NCBI GenBank assembly: GCA_025093555.1
Contig: JAIWNF010000110.1
Coordinates: forward strand, 1-64,000
Direction of reading: 5' to 3'
Source of the DNA: Circinella umbellata
Lineage: Eukaryota > Mucoromycota > Mucoromycetes > Mucorales > Lichtheimiaceae
Length of the DNA: 64,000 bases
Positions 12,405 to 25,071 of the stretch are shown piece after piece (position 1 is the first letter of the stretch; every line of letters begins with the position of its first letter). A program made the position numbers and the translations under genes. The notes under the pieces were generated by a model. It did not search any database. It had not been told where the DNA came from and was given only the letters and a program-made list of their open reading frames with translations.

Positions 12405-13800
12405 AAAAAAGAACAGAAAGGGGAAAAAGGGAGCAAATAAGTAGAAAAAAAAAAAAAGAAAGAAAGAAAGAGATAAATAAATAAAAAAAGAATATAAAAT
12501 AAATTCCTTTTTATAGTTGCTACTACTTTTTTATCGTTCCAATGATAAACAATTAGGTACGCATGTACTTTAGTATTAGTATATACATAAAAAAACGGTT
12601 TACAGTATGAACAAGTGACAAAGATAATTACGCCACTTTTATAAAAGCTCCCTTTTTTTCCTCTTGTTCCGCTTTCAACCCCTATATTAACCTTTTAGTG
12701 TAATAATACAATAAGAAGTCGATAGATAGATACGTATATTATTTATTTATTACTACGTAAAACATGCTTTTTCTCCTGACCTTTTAAGAGGGCGCTTTTT
12801 CTTTTAAAAAAATATTCCTACATGGTAAAAATAATTTGTTACGTATACGTATACACTTTAAAAATGAGGAGATATGAATATATAGTGTTCACTACGTAAT
12901 AATATTATCATTTCCATATTATGTATTTAGGTGAAGAGCACGGGGGCTGGTGGTGCAATAGCAACAATTGAGTTCTAGTATAATTTTTGGATAACTAGTA
13001 GCTAAAATCATAAAGTATATATAGGTTTTCCCTTACCCGCCTAACTGTAACTTTTATGGCCATTAATAAGTAAATATATATAGAAGTTTAATATCATAAT
13101 ATCAACACCTGAAGTTTAAAGGTAGATTATTTTTAGCTATATCAATACTTATATTAAAGATTATTACGTATTATAATTCAGTTTCAGCCTTTTCTACATA
13201 TATGATAGTTAAGTAAAAATACTGTTCTGTGTCCTTTCTCTCTTCTATCATTATAAAGATATAATGTATAGTTTATGTATAGTAAATGGTATACACACCC
13301 TTTTTTTATTAACACTAGAAAAAATCCTTACTTGAAAAGTTGATGTACGTAAGTGATAAATATTCAAATTATAAACGATGATTATAGTTGCATTCAGACG
13401 GTCTATCTAACTTAATTTGTCCTCCCCATCCCAATTTATAGTATCAATACGTATAGTTAACATATGGGGAAACCTTAATCAATATATTTTTATGCATGTA
13501 TACTAATTAAAAATTGAGTTTATTTTCAATAGTGGAGAAGTAAATAGAAAAATAAATAAATTCATATTGTCCTAGTTAAAAAAAAAATTAGAGGCAATTG
13601 TGCTTATTGAAAACAAAGAATTGGTTAGAAAATGTGGGGAAAAAATCTTTTGCATTAATGCTTAATAAAATTGAACATTTCACATGTTATATATGAATAA
13701 ACCCCGATGAATTTATAATGTGTCAGCCCTTTTAAAAGAACGGGTAACCTTTTTCACACACATATACAGTACTTCACATATACATACATTGATAGCAAAA
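12405..13800. other. Divergent intergenic region
   Basis: This is 1.4 kb between the divergent M13 peptidase and SDR genes, so it should hold both promoters. It is AT-rich with several TACGTA palindromes and a GAAA microsatellite near 12455-12475. I see no coding frame. Confidence 0.5.
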
Positions 13801-15169
13801 ATGCAAATTAAGGGAAACACTTTTATTGTTACTGGAGGGTAAATTTGACAATGGTCTAATATTATAATAAAAAATTCCACAGTAGTTTAGTGACCAAAAT
13901 GATATAGAAATGTCATGTTGACAATTGCGATTCTCTTTTTTTTCTTTTAAATATATATAGTGCCAGTGGTCTTGGTGAAGCTACTGTAAGAGAACTTTCA
14001 AAACGCGGTGCCAACGTTGCCGTAAGTGTATATATTTTTATATTTAAATTTTTTACACATATGGAATACACTGTGCCTAATTTTTTTTTTTTTGATTCTA
14101 AGATTTTCGATTTGAATGAAGAAGGAGCGTAAGTTTGCTATCTTACATTACTTTTCTTTTTTTTTTTTTTTTAATATGATTGATGAATGGATTATTGATA
14201 AGTTTCTATTTGTATCTATTAGTGAAGAACTTGCAAAATCACTTGGACCTAATGCATTTGCTGCTGGTAAAGTGGATGTTACATCAGAAGAACTTGTAAA
14301 AAATGCTATTGAAAAGACTGTTCAAAAGTTTGGTAAAATTGCTGGTGTAGTAAGTAATCCCTTCTTTTTAATACGATTCAAAAGTTATAATAATCAAGAT
14401 AAACAAAATAAAAATTGATATATATATATATATTCATTTGAAATAGATTAATTGTGGAGGTGTAGCATCCGCAGCAAAGGTACAGTAGTTCAATTATAAT
14501 TTCAATGACAAAGAATACAGGATATTAAATTTAATTTCCATTATTAGATGGCGCGTCGTGGTAACAGCAAACATACTATGACTTTGGAAATTTTTGAATT
14601 TACTATTCGTGTTAACTTGATCGGTACCTTTAATGTATGTCGTCAAGTCGCACAAGTAATGGCCAACCAAGATCCTTTCAATGAAGATGGTTAGTAATAT
14701 ATACACTTGAGCTTGAGTTAAATATATACGTTACGAAAATAGATGAAAGAGAGAGAGAGAGAGAAAGTATCTTCAAATAAATAAGGTTCAATAATTAATT
14801 CTGAACATAATAGGTGAACGAGGTGTAATTATCAACACAGCCTCTGTTGCATATCAAGATGGTCAAGCAGGCCAAACGGCTTACTCTGCATCAAAAGGTG
14901 GTGTTGCTTCTATGACACTTCCAGCTGCTCGTGATTTAGCACCTGCAGGTATCCGTGTTATGGCCATTGCACCTGGTATCTTTGAAACAAATATGACTGC
15001 TGTTATGCCAGAACGTGCTAAGCAACAAATTATTAAGGATGCCATCTTCCCAGCTCGTATGGGTAAAGCCCCTGAGTTTTCTGGTTTAGCGTGCCATATC
15101 ATTGAAAATGGTATGTTGAGTGGTGAAGTAATTCGTATTGACGGTGCAAGCAGATTGGGCAAATTGTAA
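13801..15169 (+). CDS. Short-chain dehydrogenase, 3-hydroxyacyl-CoA dehydrogenase type 2 (HSD10-like), seven exons
   Basis: The exons are 13801-13838, 13961-14021, 14103-14128, 14223-14349, 14447-14479, 14548-14689 and 14814-15169, giving 783 nt and 260 aa. The N-terminus carries the Rossmann motif TGGASGLGE. Catalytic Ser153, Tyr166 and Lys170 (YSASK) sit at nearly the same positions as in human HSD17B10 (155/168/172), and the length is also the same. [15 protein letters not shown] after the active site and the C-terminal [15 protein letters not shown] are hallmarks of this subgroup. The family oxidises short branched-chain 3-hydroxyacyl-CoA and hydroxysteroids in mitochondria; in animals it is also part of mitochondrial RNase P. 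The extreme N-terminus ([13 protein letters not shown]) lacks an obvious cleavable presequence, as in the human enzyme. Exon 3 is only 26 nt. Confidence 0.93.
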
Positions 15170-15462
15170 AACAATAAAAAGAAACTTTGGAACTTTAAAT
15201 ATTACATTACCAAGAAGACTACTTGTCATTATAGACTTTTTTGTTCGCAAATTCTGTTTCTATTACTATACGTAATTAGCTTGAGATGAAAAAGGGAAAA
15301 GAAGAAGAACCTTAAAAGATAGACAATATAAGAACCTTCATGATAGGATGATAGATAAAAGTGAACAAGATGTTTCCTTATCTACTTTAATAATACTATC
15401 AATTATAAATACATTACACTTTATTACAGAACAAAAAAAAAATAGCGTACTATTATTGTTTG

Positions 15463-17354
15463 TTATAATTTAATCTCTCTAATCTTTGCATATTCTTCAA
15501 GAATACTTGGTTTATTGGAAACATTATAAAGCTCATCAATAAGTGCAGATCGGAAAGTTCCAGGACCTTGAACATCTGAACGTTTTGTTGCCTTTTCAGA
15601 AGCAATAGTAACCAAAAGAATTCTATATATATATATTGTCAGCGACATCACTGAATCTTCTAATCAAGATATCATCTATCAAAAAGAAATCTTTAACTTA
15701 CGCTGCAATAGTAGCATACAAATAATTATCGCGATTTACTATAGTTATCAAAAGTTAAAATGTTTATCAATGAGCCACTTTATCCAATGTCCAAATTTAA
15801 AAATGATCAAAAAAAAAAATTTCTTACCCGCAGTAAAACAACCAACGATAGAGGATACCATACAACCACTACCAGTGATACATGCTAATAAATCATCACC
15901 ATTTTCAATAGCAAAGACACGATGACCATCTGAAACATAATCGATTTTGCCCGTCATAGCAACAATACAATTATATTTTTGTGCAGTCTCCTTGACAGCC
16001 ATAGCAGCATTTTCTTCTCCTCCATTACCACCCACAGAATCAACCCCACGGGATTTACCACCACGTTCAGCAATATATAAGATTTCACCTGTATTACCCT
16101 TGAGTACAGTAACTGTACCACTTTCCAAAAACTTTTTGGTGTGAACGCGTCGATATTCTGTTGCTGCGGCACCCACAGGATCAAAAACAATTGGATTACC
16201 TAAATCCTGATTACTTTTCATGGCAATGAGCATCGTTTCTGCCATATTAGGTGAAAGAGTACCCATATTCAAAACCATTGACCCATTGATTTTTGCAATA
16301 TCATTCACTTCTTCATCATTTGTTGACATAATAGGTGAAGCACCTATAATTTAAATAGATAATAATAGTGTACGTCCACACCCCCCCCCAAAAAAAAAAA
16401 TTGTTTTATAAGTATATAGAAAATAGGATCCATCATTTAATTGAACTCCTTTTTTTTTTTTGGTTTTTGCCCTTACCAACAGCTAATGTTGCATTTGCAT
16501 TATCATTAATTACTACATTATTTGTCATATGATGAACTAAAGGAGATGTTGTCTTGATATGTTCAATTGCCTTGATAGCATATTCGACAAGTTCATTTTG
16601 AACAGTTATTGGATCGACAACATAGTTACGAATCATGGATAACAAGTCTTTACAAGCTTTCTTTGCATCGGGAGCAGCCATGATACCAGAAACAATAGAA
16701 AGACCTGATACACCAGTAGTATTCTCAAGTAATTCTTTACCATTCTCCAACTTGATACCACCGATAACAACATTAGGAATAGGTGGAATGGCGGTCAATA
16801 TATCTTTTTTTATTTTATGCAATTATAAAAATTAAGGTTAATATATATATATATATATATATTTTGTTCTGCTTTTTTCACAAATATAAAAAACTACCTT
16901 TGACACCTTGAATACCCAATGTTTTTTTAGTTAATTTTTTAGTGGCAGTATTCCAAACAGCACCTATTCCTAAATAATCAGCCCCTTCACGTACAGCTAT
17001 TTGAGCTTCTTCAATGGTATTACAAGAAACACCAATAATTTTATCTTTTCCAAAAAGTTGACGTGCTCGAGTCAAAGGCATATCGTCTTGACCAATATGA
17101 ACACCATCGGCATCAATGGCCAATGCAACGTCAATACGATCGTTTATAATGAGAGGTACATTGAATTGACGCGTCAATGCTTTTACTTTATAAGCCAATT
17201 CAATAAATGGTCCAGTATCCAGATCTTTTTCTCGTAGTTGAACAAGTGTTACACCTCCTTCAAGAGCTTTTTCAATTTGACCAAGAAATGTCAAATCTTG
17301 AGGTACAAGAGAACTATCAGTAACAAGGTATAAAGAGTAATCAACTGTTACCAT
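15463..17354 (-). CDS. THI6: Bifunctional thiamine-phosphate synthase / hydroxyethylthiazole kinase
   Basis: The exons are 17354-16898, 16803-16477, 16343-15828, 15738-15702 and 15622-15463, 1497 nt, 498 aa. The N-terminal half is a TMP synthase TIM barrel: YLVTDS start, GGVTLVQLREKD, INDRIDVALAIDADGVHIGQ and GADYLGIGAV. It joins pyrimidine and thiazole phosphates. The C-terminal half is a ThiM-type kinase: HHMTNNVVINDNAN, GASPIMS, NMGTL, FDPVGA, LKGNTGEI and the catalytic ITGSGCM. It phosphorylates the thiazole alcohol. The fused order is the fungal Thi6 arrangement and the length fits. I chose ATG 17354; an upstream in-frame ATG exists at 17405 but would add a stretch of hydrophobic residues not expected for this cytosolic enzyme. 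No TPP riboswitch core was seen in the leader. Confidence 0.94.
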
Positions 17355-17669
17355 AATAAAAAAAGAGGGGAGTGGGGGGAAAATAAAGAGGTGATTATAT
17401 ATCAAAAGAAAAAGATCATCTCTATATAGAGATAGCCAGTTAAAAAAAAAATAATCACTCCGAATGACTCAAATGTCGCATTATACAAAAAAGACGGAAA
17501 TTCTCGGGGAAATAACTTTATACAAAGATAAAAAAAAAATAGATAGATGCAAAGTTTATTGGGAAATTGATATTAAAAAAAAAGAAAGAAAGAGATAATA
17601 CAATTATATAAGAAGCAAAAGGAAGAAGAAAATGATGTAGTAATGAAATAATAAAAGGGGGGGGGATCC

Positions 17670-19609
17670 TTATTGTTTGGAACTTTGAATAGCCAAATTT
17701 ACTTTAGGTGGAACACTGAAGCCAAATGATTTAGCCACTTTGTTCAAATCTAAGCTATTGACATTAAAGATCTTCTTTAAACTAAATGAAGCATAAGCTT
17801 GAAGATAGGATTTGAAACCATCACGTGCAGATTGATTCAAATAATAATTCTTTTCCACCAATTTTTCCAATTGACTTTGTACATTAGCAATCTTGTTGAC
17901 AGGGAATTGATATTCGTTCAATGGAACCTTTGCATGTTTAAGATATCGCAAGAATCCAAGTTCACTGGGAAGTAAAAACAATAAACTTTTACCCTGACCT
18001 CCTGCACGAGCTGTTCGACCGACACGATGAATGTAATCACGAGGATCATCTGGTGGATCAAATTGTACAATCCAATCTACAGCAGGAATATCCAAACCAC
18101 GTGCAGCAACATCTGTACATAATAAAATACCTCGTTCGGCATTACAGAATTCGAAAAAGGTAGCTGTTCGTTTTTGTTGTTTTTGTTTACCCTATTATTA
18201 TTGATGGCTATGATGATTAATATTTTTTTTATCCATTTGAATAATATACAATAATATAAAACAACTTACATGAAGTTCTAATACAGGAACATCGATATAA
18301 TTCATTAATTCGGCATGATATTTAACAGAATTACAACTGGAAAAGAATACAATAATCTTCTTTTTAACATTTTTTCGTAAAAATGTAAACAATAACAAGA
18401 AGCGTTTATCAGATTCACAAACAACATAACCTTGTTCTAATCCTTCAGCAGTGGATGTATCTTTTCGTTCATCCACATTAATATAAAGAGGTCCCTTTTT
18501 TAATGAAATTCTTGCAAGATCAGCCACCTTGGTTGTTTGTGTAGCTGAAAATAACATGGTCTGACGATCTTTAGGTAAAATTTTAACAATTTGACGCATT
18601 TCTTCTTCGAAACCAATTTCCAAAATACGATCCGCTTCATCAATGACAAGTGCTTTTAAATTCTTGAAAACAAATCCACGGGTGTTTTGTAAATGATCCA
18701 GTAAACGACCTGGTGTAGCAATTAATAAATTGACACCTTTGACTAATTTGTCCGCTTCAGCTTTACGATTGGCACCACCAATAACAATACCAAAAGTATG
18801 TTGATGATGAGATAATAATTCTTTTGCAACACCAAAGATTTGTAATGCAAGTTCACGAGTAGGTGATACAACAACAACACCAGTACCTAAAAAAAAATAT
18901 TTATATTTATATATTTTAATTTACTTTTTTTTTTGTGCCAACCCCCCAACCTCCCAATCCGTGAATTATAATTTACCATTTCTTGGCTTGAACTTGAGTT
19001 TATAAAGCATTTCAATAGCAGGAATCAAAAAAGCTAAGGTTTTACCAGAACCAGTTTTGGCAGCACCTAAAACATCTCGACCGGCCATGAGAGGTGGAAT
19101 GGTACGTGCCTGAACTTCTGTCATTTTTGTGAAGCCCATATCTTTAATTCCTTCTTTGGTCTTTTCACACACATCAAGATTTTCGAAACTAAAATCAATG
19201 GGCTTTTCGGCAGCTAATTATAAAATAATAATAGTAATAATTGATTATTAACATTGTAATTATAAATACGATTAATCAATGGCAAATATAATAAATAGGG
19301 TGTGTTGTATTTTATGTGTGTTGAAAAATAAAAAATGAAAAAAAAAAACTCACCTTGGTTAAGAACGTCATCGTCCGTTGTCTTTTTCTTTTCTAATGAA
19401 GTTGATTTTTTATTATCGTTATCTTCAGAGATCAATGTTTCTTCTTGTTCTTGTTCGTTCGAGATCGATTCAGCTTCTTCAGCAAGTTCAATAGCTTCTT
19501 CTTCAATAGGTTCAGCCTTTAATTTTTCAACTTGTTGTTTCTTTTTATTTATTTTAGTCTCGGATTGAGACTTTTTTCTTTTTCTATTTTCGACTGCTTT
19601 GCTGGCCAT
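17670..19609 (-). CDS. HAS1: DEAD-box RNA helicase Has1 (DDX18)
   Basis: The exons are 19609-19354, 19213-18977, 18886-18270 and 18191-17670, 1632 nt, 543 aa. An acidic/lysine-rich N-terminal extension (about 85 aa) precedes the helicase core. Motifs read in order: Q-motif region with [12 protein letters not shown] (I), PTRELA (Ia), TPGRL (Ib), DEAD inside [17 protein letters not shown] (II), SAT (III), VAARGLDIP (V) and HRVGRTARA (VI). The [11 protein letters not shown] context and the C-terminal domain with FNVNSLDL and KSFGF are typical of Has1, which acts in 60S and 40S ribosomal subunit assembly in the nucleolus. The tail is short and ends QSSKQ. The gene follows THI6 on the same strand, with separate 3'/5' regions. 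Confidence 0.95.
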
Positions 19610-20995
19610 TTTTTTGTGTATGTTGTTGTCTCAATGGAAATATTAAAGCAAAAACGCACAACTTCAAGGAAAAAAAAAAAAAAAAAAAAAGTTGAGGAGG
19701 GAAAATTTCGAGCTCAATAAAGTTTTCTACCTCAGAACCGCAGGATTTTGGTGGCTTGGGAGAGGAAAGCACTTATCCAATTCGAAAAAGGAATTATAAT
19801 GCATTAATAAAAGATACTTGGTCCGTGGGGATTGTAATCAAAAAATAGCTATTTATTTTTTTGTTAACAAGGGTTTAGAGTATAAAGAATTATAGATAAG
19901 TTAATAGAAAAATGTAAGTATCCGATTTAATAAGTAATACAACGTACTTGTATATTATTTGAGATAATTATCACCATACCTTTTTATCGATAATTCACAC
20001 TAAATAATAATCATAATGAAATTATTGAATAACAATAAATGTGTCAAAGATAGTATCAGGTGCTTTTTAAAAAAATAGGAGATATTAAGTGGGTTTATAA
20101 ACATGTGGTATTAATGATGGATATTCATTCCCCTTAATTCACTTGCTGCGTAAATATGAGCGGAGCAAGAAGATGATGAAGAAGAAGAAGAGTATAAAAA
20201 ACGACAATATATAACTATGAGATGGTTGCACATCAACCATGAATAAAGAAAATGTGTACTACAGTCGGTTCTCAATGAATCACGAGCATTCTACACTAAA
20301 TTGAATGTCATACGAAATAAAATAGAAAAAAAAAATACCCCCTTCTTGTTTTTTATTTTTATTTTTTTTCTTTCACTTCTTTCTCTCTCTTCTCTTTCTC
20401 TTTCCTTTCCTTTTCATTCACCAATCCTTTAAACGAACACCAAAGCTCTCTCTCTCTCTCTCTCTCGCTCTCTTTATCTCCCTCTTCTATAAAAACACCA
20501 ACATCTGTCTCCGCAAAAAACGAACACTCTTTAATAAAAAACTCTTTTCCCTTTCCTCTTTTTCTTTTTTTTCATCCACTCTCATCATCATCGAAGAAAA
20601 AAAAAGATAACCCATCAATAGACTCTATTATCATCATCATAGAAACAGCATCCTTCGTTTTTTTAACAAAGTTTTAAAATACATTTACAACTTAAAAGAA
20701 GAAATAATAATAAAAAAAAACTTCTTTAGTCTCCTTACATTTTGAAAGCATTTCTCTCACTCACCTTTTTCATCTTTCTTTTCACACATACTTCTTTTTT
20801 TTTTTTGAAAAAGAATAACCCCTTCTTCCCTTATTTCCCTTTCGCCTATTTATAAATCCTTCTCCCCTTCTTTTATATATCTCTCTCTCTCTTTTTTTTT
20901 ATTTTTAAAAAAAAAGAAAAGAAAAAGAATTTTCCCTTTTGTTAAAAAAACGAAACGAATTTTTTAAAACAAAAAACATATATATATATATATAA
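19610..20995. promoter_or_regulatory. Divergent region with a long CT-rich leader of the kinase gene
   Basis: This 1.4 kb region separates HAS1 (minus) from the kinase gene (plus). From about 20340 to 20995 the plus strand is dominated by CT, TTTC and TCTC tracts, which fits a long pyrimidine-rich 5' leader or core promoter. No open frame looks coding. Transcription start sites cannot be placed from sequence alone. Confidence 0.45.
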
Positions 20996-23059
20996 ATGCA
21001 TATTGCAGTTACAGACAGACGGGTCTCACCCCGAAATTATAGCAGTTCTGCCAAGGTAAGAAAATAATTTACCTTTTTTTTTTAATATGAACTAAAAAAA
21101 AAATGAAAAACTTAATCATTAATTGAATAATAGTCTGCGACCATCATGCAAAAGTCGAGATCAGAACCTAATTGTGCTAGTAAAGCAGCTACTTCATTTA
21201 AAAGTACTGTAGCTTCTGCTCATCCTAAACGTAAATCAACTGGAAATCTTCGACGTGCTTCTTCATTTTGTCATTCAACTACTAGCGGAGCAGGCTCCAA
21301 GGTTTATATATATATATATATATATATAAGGGGTGGAGGAGAGAGAGAGAGAGAGAAAGGTGGGACGATTGGATATTATAGAAAAATAAAATTATATATT
21401 TGTATAATATATATATAAATATGTATAAAAAAAAGGGGGGGAGGGGAAAGAAAGAGGAGGAGGAGGAGGAGTAATAAAAATAAATCAAGTTAGGTAGTGG
21501 TGTGTAACGTTGGATGCATTTTATTTATTATAATTGATAACTTTATATAGGATATTTGGCGCCCACCAGGTTGTTGTGAAATTCCTGATATCCTCGGTAA
21601 TGCGTATTTGAAACCATCTCCCGCTGTTGCCTTTAATTTACGTCCAAATGATCCTTCAAAACGAGTGACAAAGGTAATTAATATAAATCGGGTTTTTGTA
21701 GTAAGAATCATCCCACCTAACATTTTAAAATAATTCCAGCGTCCTTGGTATCCTCCAAGTCCACACTATGAAATCCCACAATTACCACCATTAGCTCGTG
21801 CAGAAAATAAATTTGAAAGTAAAATGAGAAAATTACTTTCAAAAACAACTGTAAGATCAACGGATCCAAGAACACGATATACCAACTTTAAAGAAATCGG
21901 CACTGGGTAAAAAAAAAAAACTCTACTTTTTCACTTATATATATATTATCTCGTTATATTCTAAAAAAAAAATGAAATATTATATAGTGTCAATGGAGCT
22001 GTTGTTCGAGCTTCTTATCGTGATAAACCCAATAGTCAAATAGCAATTAAAAGATGTAAACTTGATCCTGACAGAGAATATCGTGCAGCCATTTTACGTG
22101 AATTACGTATTATGTCAAGTGGACATAAAAATTTAATTAAATTACGTGAAGTAACACTTTGTCGTGATGATATTTGGATTGCTATGGATTTAATGCGTTG
22201 TTCAGTATTTGCTGTTCTTTGTCAACGAGGCATTCCAGAAGAATTTGCTATTCATATTACATGTGAAACTTTGAAGGGATTGATTTATCTTCATTCAAAA
22301 GGTTTCTTACATCGTGATGTCAAATGTGAAAACTTATTACTTGGTACCAATGGTGAAGTTAAATTAGGTATGTTTTTAATTTAAAATTCCCCTTTTCTTT
22401 TAAACCCCCTTCCTCCCTTTTTTCTTTAAAACAAATATGTTGATCGTTTTTCATAACAAACAAACAAAAATATATTGTTTATTTTTAGCTGATTTCGGAT
22501 TATCTGCTCGTGTGGCTCGTGGTAACAGAGACCGACTGGGAACCACTAAATGGTAAAAAAAAATTATTTCTTATATTCTCTATGATGAATTCATTCTCTA
22601 ATTACCCCACTTAAAATAGGATGGCACCCGAAGTGATTCGTGAAGAATATTATGATGAAAAAATTGACTTGTGGTCACTTGGTATAACTGTTATTGAAAT
22701 GATGGATCGTGTCCCACCTCATTATTTGATTAAGGATGAAGAAGAACTTTTCGACATTATTGCTACTGAACCAAGCCCAACATTTACATACAGTTATCCT
22801 TCCATGTATATGCGTGGTCTTGTTGCATGGTTACTTGATGAAGATCCACGCAGTAGACCTAGTGCTCAAGATGTTCTTTTGGTAAAAAAAAAATTCTGTT
22901 TCGTATTAAATAATAATATAAGAATGAACTTGATAACTAAAATATTATTTTTTTAATCTTTGATAGGAAATTGATGCTCATGTCAAGAGTAATCTCTTAC
23001 AGTGTGCATCTTCAGTTGAACTGGTTCGATTCCTTAATCAAGTATTGCCACAATATTAA
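20996..23059 (+). CDS. PAK/STE20-like serine/threonine protein kinase, eight exons
   Basis: The exons are 20996-21055, 21134-21301, 21551-21673, 21740-21906, 21988-22367, 22489-22552, 22620-22881 and 22967-23059, 1317 nt, 438 aa. The first ~160 residues are Ser/Arg/Pro-rich with a WRPPG...P segment. The kinase domain follows: glycine loop GTGVNGAVV, catalytic Lys in IAIKRC, HRDVKCENLLL, ADFGLSAR, GTTKWMAPEVI (the STE20 signature region) and DLWSLGITVIEM. The C-lobe motif LLDEDPRSRPSA completes the fold and the protein ends soon after, as in PAKs. No CRIB/PBD motif (ISxPxxFxHxxH) is visible in the N-terminal part, so it is PAK-like in the kinase domain but probably not Cdc42/Rac-regulated in the usual way. 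The loop HRDVKCENLLL differs from the HRDIKSDNILL common in PAKs. Confidence 0.9.
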
Positions 23060-23957
23060 AAAGGAAGAGATAGAGAAAAATGGTTTATAGTAGTAGTAGT
23101 AGGATGAAAAGGATTGAATCCTTTTCTTTTCTCTACTTTTTCTTAAGAACCTATTCTTTCTTTCTTTCTTTTTTTATTATTGTAATTTTCTTTTTACTCT
23201 AGTTAGTAAAGACTTATTGACACATTTACGAACGTTTGTTTTCTAAACGCATGACCCTCTTATTATTCCATCTCAATTTCTAATGTCTCTTTTCAGTTAT
23301 ATACCGCATTTTATTTTTTTATATATGCATCTTTTTATTTTAATTCTTCGTACCCACTAAGTTTACCTTTTATATGATCTTTTTAATTTCCCCCCAAATC
23401 TTATATTTCTTTACTTTTCTTCTTTCTTTATTTTATTTTATTTTGTGTAAAACTTTGGAAAGTTAGTAATATTTGTTTATTAATTCCGTACCCTTTGGAA
23501 CTGCTTTTCTTTTAACCTTAGCAGTAAATTCCCCCTCCCTCTCCTCCTTTTTTTTTTTCTCCTCCCGTTTTTTTTATTTGTTTTATTTGCTTTTTCCCTC
23601 CCCCCAAATTTTATGATATTAATTTTTTTTTTCCATGATTTTTTTTTTTATAAAAAAAAAATATATACATATATATTATTATTTACAATTCATAGTTTAA
23701 TTTATTGATGTTTATGTTATGAGTATATATGGAGTTAACATTTAATCACACATATTCTTGATTAAATGTGTGTAAGTATGGATGATTGTTGCCAAGTAAT
23801 TTTTTTAACACTTTACCATAACTAAATGTTACATCTTCAAAGTAGGATACATAAGAGGCCACTCATAATTCATCACGGTTATTTTATTACATATTTTAAT
23901 CAACATAGTACAAAGATAACAAAGTATTACTATCTATATTATCATTTCTTTATTCAT
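23060..23957. other. Convergent 3' region, no gene
   Basis: This is about 900 bp between the convergent kinase and coiled-coil genes. It has long T tracts and runs of C. Positions 23735-23775 form an imperfect palindrome built on ACATTTAATCACACAT / ATTAAATGTGTGT. Nothing coding is seen. Confidence 0.45.
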
Positions 23958-24767
23958 TCATTCATTCTTATCATTATTATCGTCATCAGGTTGATTACTA
24001 TCATTTGAAACAGAAGTATGTGGGGCATTACGACTTTCATATGTACGTCTTGTATAATCCAGTATCGACAAAGAAGTTTGAAGAAGTTTATTCATCATGT
24101 CCATCTTTTCTTTATGTCTTCTTTCATTTTCATTTTCATAGCTTATCATACGACGTACTCTTCTTTCCTCAGCTTCTTCAAACTCTGCTTTTCTTTTCTT
24201 TTCTTGTCGACGCATTTCGTCCATAATTGGGGATAACATAGTCTCAGTCCTGTTTATAGACTGTGCATGCATTTCCCCAAGTATTTTACGAATTTCTCCC
24301 ATGTCTGAAACAGGATATTCTTCATTATCCATGTTTGAACCAGAACTAGTATCTTTTTCTGTTGATGGGGTGGTGGTTGCTGGGTTACGAGAAGAGGTAG
24401 GTGCGTATATATGTGAAGGTGACAATCTTTTTTCTAATTCATTATTATGATCTGCATCTTCATAATCAGTGCCATACGTCACCATACCAGAACCAGTACA
24501 ACCATAATCCATAGATTCGTATGTGAATGACGAGCGTTTGGATGGCTTATCTCTCACTTTTTTATTCATCGCGCCATTAGAATCAAAATATACTTTTGAA
24601 GAAGTTCCAGGATTGGAAGACGATGAAGGTTTGGAATGGGATGGTGGTGCTGGTGCTAGTGGTGGTTTGGAAGGAGTGGAAACGGGATCAGTTAAAGTTT
24701 TTTGTACTGGAAATCTTAAAACAGATCCTCCAGGCACGTTATTTGATGCTCTTCCACGACGTGACAT
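23958..24767 (-). CDS. Uncharacterised coiled-coil protein, 269 aa
   Basis: This is a single-exon reading frame from ATG 24767 to TAA 23958. An upstream in-frame ATG at 24833 would add a hydrophobic/Lys-rich leader that looks like 5' UTR, so I prefer 24767. The N-terminal ~150 residues are Ser/Pro/Thr-rich with an SRRGR start. A central segment (SDMGEIRKILGEMHAQS) leads to a highly charged helical stretch, about residues 185-245, rich in Glu/Arg/Lys and likely coiled coil. The tail is Asp/Asn-rich. I do not recognise the family. Composition suggests a nuclear or structural protein. The ordered base composition in third positions supports real coding, but no homologue is recalled. Confidence 0.65.
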   Translation of the reverse strand: MSRRGRASNNVPGGSVLRFPVQKTLTDPVSTPSKPPLAPAPPSHSKPSSSSNPGTSSKVYFDSNGAMNKKVRDKPSKRSSFTYESMDYGCTGSGMVTYGTDYEDADHNNELEKRLSPSHIYAPTSSRNPATTTPSTEKDTSSGSNMDNEEYPVSDMGEIRKILGEMHAQSINRTETMLSPIMDEMRRQEKKRKAEFEEAEERRVRRMISYENENERRHKEKMDMMNKLLQTSLSILDYTRRTYESRNAPHTSVSNDSNQPDDDNNDKNE

Positions 24768-25071
24768 GATTTTTTTCTTTTTTTTATAAAAACAAGTTAA
24801 AGAGAGCAAATAAAAAGAAGTAACGCCTTTCACTTCACCCGGTTACTTTAGTATACCAAATATAGAAAATTTTCCTGAAACAGAAATTTACTATTAAAGA
24901 GAAAACTAGGATTTAATTGCCCAAAGAGAGCAACACGAAAATTTTCATAACAAAAATGCTTGTATTGTCATTTCGTAGATAATTAAAAGAGTAACTTTTC
25001 AATGATTATTATTTTCTTTCAAGTATACGTATTAAATATAAAAGAAAAATAAATGTTTGTTGAAATGATTA
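24768..25071. other. Short intergenic region
   Basis: These 304 bp lie between the coiled-coil gene start and the UCH gene 3' end (both minus strand). The stretch is AT-rich and no feature is seen. Confidence 0.4.

Noticed and set aside
17355..17460. TPP riboswitch in the THI6 leader
   Set aside because: No conserved CUGAGA/pyrophosphate-helix core is visible; the leader is a short AT-rich stretch.
23020..23035. tRNA B-box-like GGTTCGATTCC
   Set aside because: It lies inside the last kinase exon coding ELVRFLNQ; no A box or cloverleaf around it.
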